From Diplosphaera chodatii (lineage: Eukaryota; Chlorophyta; Trebouxiophyceae; Prasiolales; Stichococcaceae), in contig JAALGY010000047.1 in the NCBI GenBank assembly GCA_032358165.1, positions 186,001-250,000 on the forward strand: a DNA stretch of 64,000 nucleotides. The letters are read 5' to 3'. Below, piece by piece: positions 62,201 to 64,000 of the stretch. Numbering within the stretch: the stretch's first letter is position 1; each line of letters opens with the position of its first letter. The translations under genes were made by a program, and so were the position numbers. The notes beneath the pieces were generated by a model that saw only the letters and a list, made by a program, of their open reading frames with translations, was not told the DNA's origin and ran no database searches.

Positions 62201-64000
62201 ACACCATTGAGCTTGGCTCTTCGGGTCTGGCATGCACCAACAAGCACGTCACTCATGCCAGACATTCAGCAGACAGCAGGGCCGCCGTGAACGTCTTGAT
62301 GCTCTGCACATCTGAAACACCGGCGGATGCGACTGCAGGATCCCAGTACTACTGGGGGAGGATGGCCACGACCATGACGACCACGACGACCACTTCCACC
62401 TGAGCACTGGCGCAGTCGCGGGCGTCGTGGTGGGGGCGCTGGCCGCCGCCGCCGCGCTGCTGGCGGCCTGCCTCTTCGGTGGGCCGCTGGTTGGCAGCAT
62501 GTGCAGTACCCTGGGCATTCTGCAGCGTTGCTGCTGCCAAGGCACAGGCTGGTTGCGCATGGGCGACCCTGCTGCAGCACCCTGCAAGAGTGTTTCCTCA
62601 TGCGTCTGGATCCCAAATGGGTTGCAGCCGAGGATGACCCCAATGTGGTGCCCTGCAGCGCTGTGGAGGCGGCGCCAGCGACGGACAGCAGCAGCAGGTG
62701 CGGCTGGGGGGCCGTATGGCAGCGGCTCCTCAACAGGTGAACTGCCAGACTGCTTGTGCTCATGTGCTGCGGGCAGCTGCTGCAACAAAGCGAGAGGGCC
62801 AGCACAAGATGAGGCGACCAGATGCAAGGTCCGTGCTGCCTCGGCTCTGTTGTTGCGCAAGACACGACAGTGAACTGACTTCGCGGCACCATTCAAAACC
62901 TCAGGCAAGGGCGGGCCGCCAGCGTCGCAGCTGTCGGAACAGCCGGTGACGGGGTGGGCCATACTGCCGGAGCAGCTGGAGGTCTGCCGGCACAGCGACG
63001 GATCCGAGTGGCTGCTGGGTGCAGGTGTGGAGCAGGCTGTTGTTGATGAGGCTGTCAAAACGTGCCAGTAGTGGCACCACCCAGTCCACCCAGTGCTGTG
63101 CTGTGTCGGCATCGGAGGTATCGACAGAAGTGCGCTGCGTCTAGTGGCACTCCTCCGCATAGATTGAAAGGGGTGGTGTCCGGTGAGCCTGGGCTGCTGG
63201 GTGCTGTCTCAGGCGCGTCGGGCAAGGTGGTCAAGGCGCTGCGGGGTGGGGTGCAGGACGTGGCTGTGAAGCAGCTGCTGCACACCAACGCTGCAGCAGT
63301 GGAGAAGTTTCTGGAGGTGAGTCGTCAGTGCGCAGAAGTGTCGATGGCAGCAATGCCAGCAAGGATCCTACAACCGCGGTGAATGGCCCTGACGTTCCTC
63401 AAGTGCGTCAGCAGCCAATAGAGCGCCTCACACTCTTTTTGAATCGGGATAGTTACTGTGCTCCAAAACCCTACTTTCCACGGTGTGCATCCCTGGTACC
63501 CAAGCTGCTGCTGGCTCTGTGTGCGGCAGGAGGTGAGCATCCTGCGGAGCCTGAACTACGACCGCACCGTGGTGCAGTTCTACGGCGCCTGCCTGCAGGA
63601 GGGGTCCGACCCCATGCTGGTCACCGAATACATGGAAGGTGCCCAGATCACATGTCAAGTGTCACGACACCAGGACCTCGTGCTCCTCCTTTAGTACTGC
63701 AGAGCCTGTACTGCTGTGGTACAGCACATGTTACAGGGTGCACCCCACGACCAGGGCTGTGACGGGCACAGCCTCACCTGCCACTGGCAATCGTTTGCTG
63801 CGAGACACTGTCCACTGGCGGCTTGTGCAGGCGGCGACCTGTGCTCCGCGATAGAGCGGGATGCAGGCGGGGAGCTGAAGTGGTACCGCGACGGACACCG
63901 CATCGCGCTCGACATCGCCAAGGGGCTCTACTTCCTGCACTCACATGACGTGCGCCCACGCCTCAAAGAAGCCACAGCTCGCTGCTGCCTTATACCACTC
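59248..64000 (+). CDS. Receptor-like kinase 3, 3' part beyond the window
   Basis: Exons join(59248..59407,59590..59687,59867..59981,60403..60506,60773..60880,61129..61242,61382..61606 approx.,61760..61876,62026..62075,62339..62478,62905..63018,63213..63316,63530..63638,63831..63949), with the sequence ending in the next intron. The signal peptide is APLVAFLLVAAVATCGAA. Ectodomain modules match kinase 1 in order and intron phase (RKLPPGQAV; DPRFEEAMRNSLNSAYDLF; NLLALGYQ). The membrane exon encodes a His/Asp cluster (GEDGHDHDDHDDHFH) directly before LSTGAVAGVVVGALA, near-identical to kinase 1. Kinase start: EWLLGASGKVVKAL, VAVKQL, EVSILRSLNYD, VVQFYGACLQEGSDP, EYMEGGDL, ALDIAKGLYFLHSHD. The catalytic loop lies beyond 64000. 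Only the 5' border of exon 7 failed to close in phase. Confidence 0.85.

Overview
This window looks like nuclear DNA of a green alga (Chlorophyta, probably a trebouxiophyte; genus not assignable by eye). It is GC-rich and densely interrupted by short introns, most ending in CTGCAG or similar. It carries plant-lineage families: three SBP-box transcription factors, PCNA, an AWS-SET histone methyltransferase, an archaeal-type phosphoglycerate mutase and a chlorophyte-style TKL kinase family. I built the gene models by hand, joining open stretches at GT-AG (rarely GC-AG) borders and requiring reading phase to agree across every junction. Exon coordinates are exact where phase closed and marked uncertain where it did not.

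Layout, left to right. 1-585 (-): truncated RsmE-type 16S rRNA methyltransferase. 1448-2067 (+): 90-residue acidic conserved protein. 3501-6430 (+): SBP-box gene 1. 7082-12326 (-): SBP-box gene 2, with a repeat-rich tail. 13447-15270 (+): METTL21-like methyltransferase. 15653-20473 (-): 15-exon alanine-rich coiled-coil protein. 21778-25619 (-): SBP-box gene 3. 27020-29467 (+): PCNA. 30097-38756 (-): receptor-like kinase 1, 22 exons, about 1,506 residues. 41058-48524 (+): receptor-like kinase 2. 48995-50876 (-): 183-residue secreted cysteine-containing protein. 51214-54810 (-): SET-domain methyltransferase. 55474-58573 (+): phosphoglycerate mutase. 59248-64000 (+): receptor-like kinase 3, cut by the window end.

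The most interesting content is two paralogue clusters. The three SBP-box genes lie within 22 kb and share intron positions inside the DNA-binding domain. The three receptor-like kinases lie within 34 kb and share one architecture: signal peptide, an ectodomain of about 450 residues that I do not recognise from any named family, one membrane segment, a kinase domain with DVG in place of DFG and no HRD arginine in the two copies where it can be read, and (in 1 and 2) long low-complexity cytoplasmic tails. Kinases 1 and 2 are head to head across 2.3 kb. The three proteins differ at functional points: endocytosis-like repeats in the tail of kinase 1, a non-canonical donor and short membrane segment in kinase 2, and a His/Asp-rich juxtamembrane stretch and shortened glycine loop in kinase 3. 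No tRNA, rRNA, CRISPR array, transposon or organelle gene was seen.
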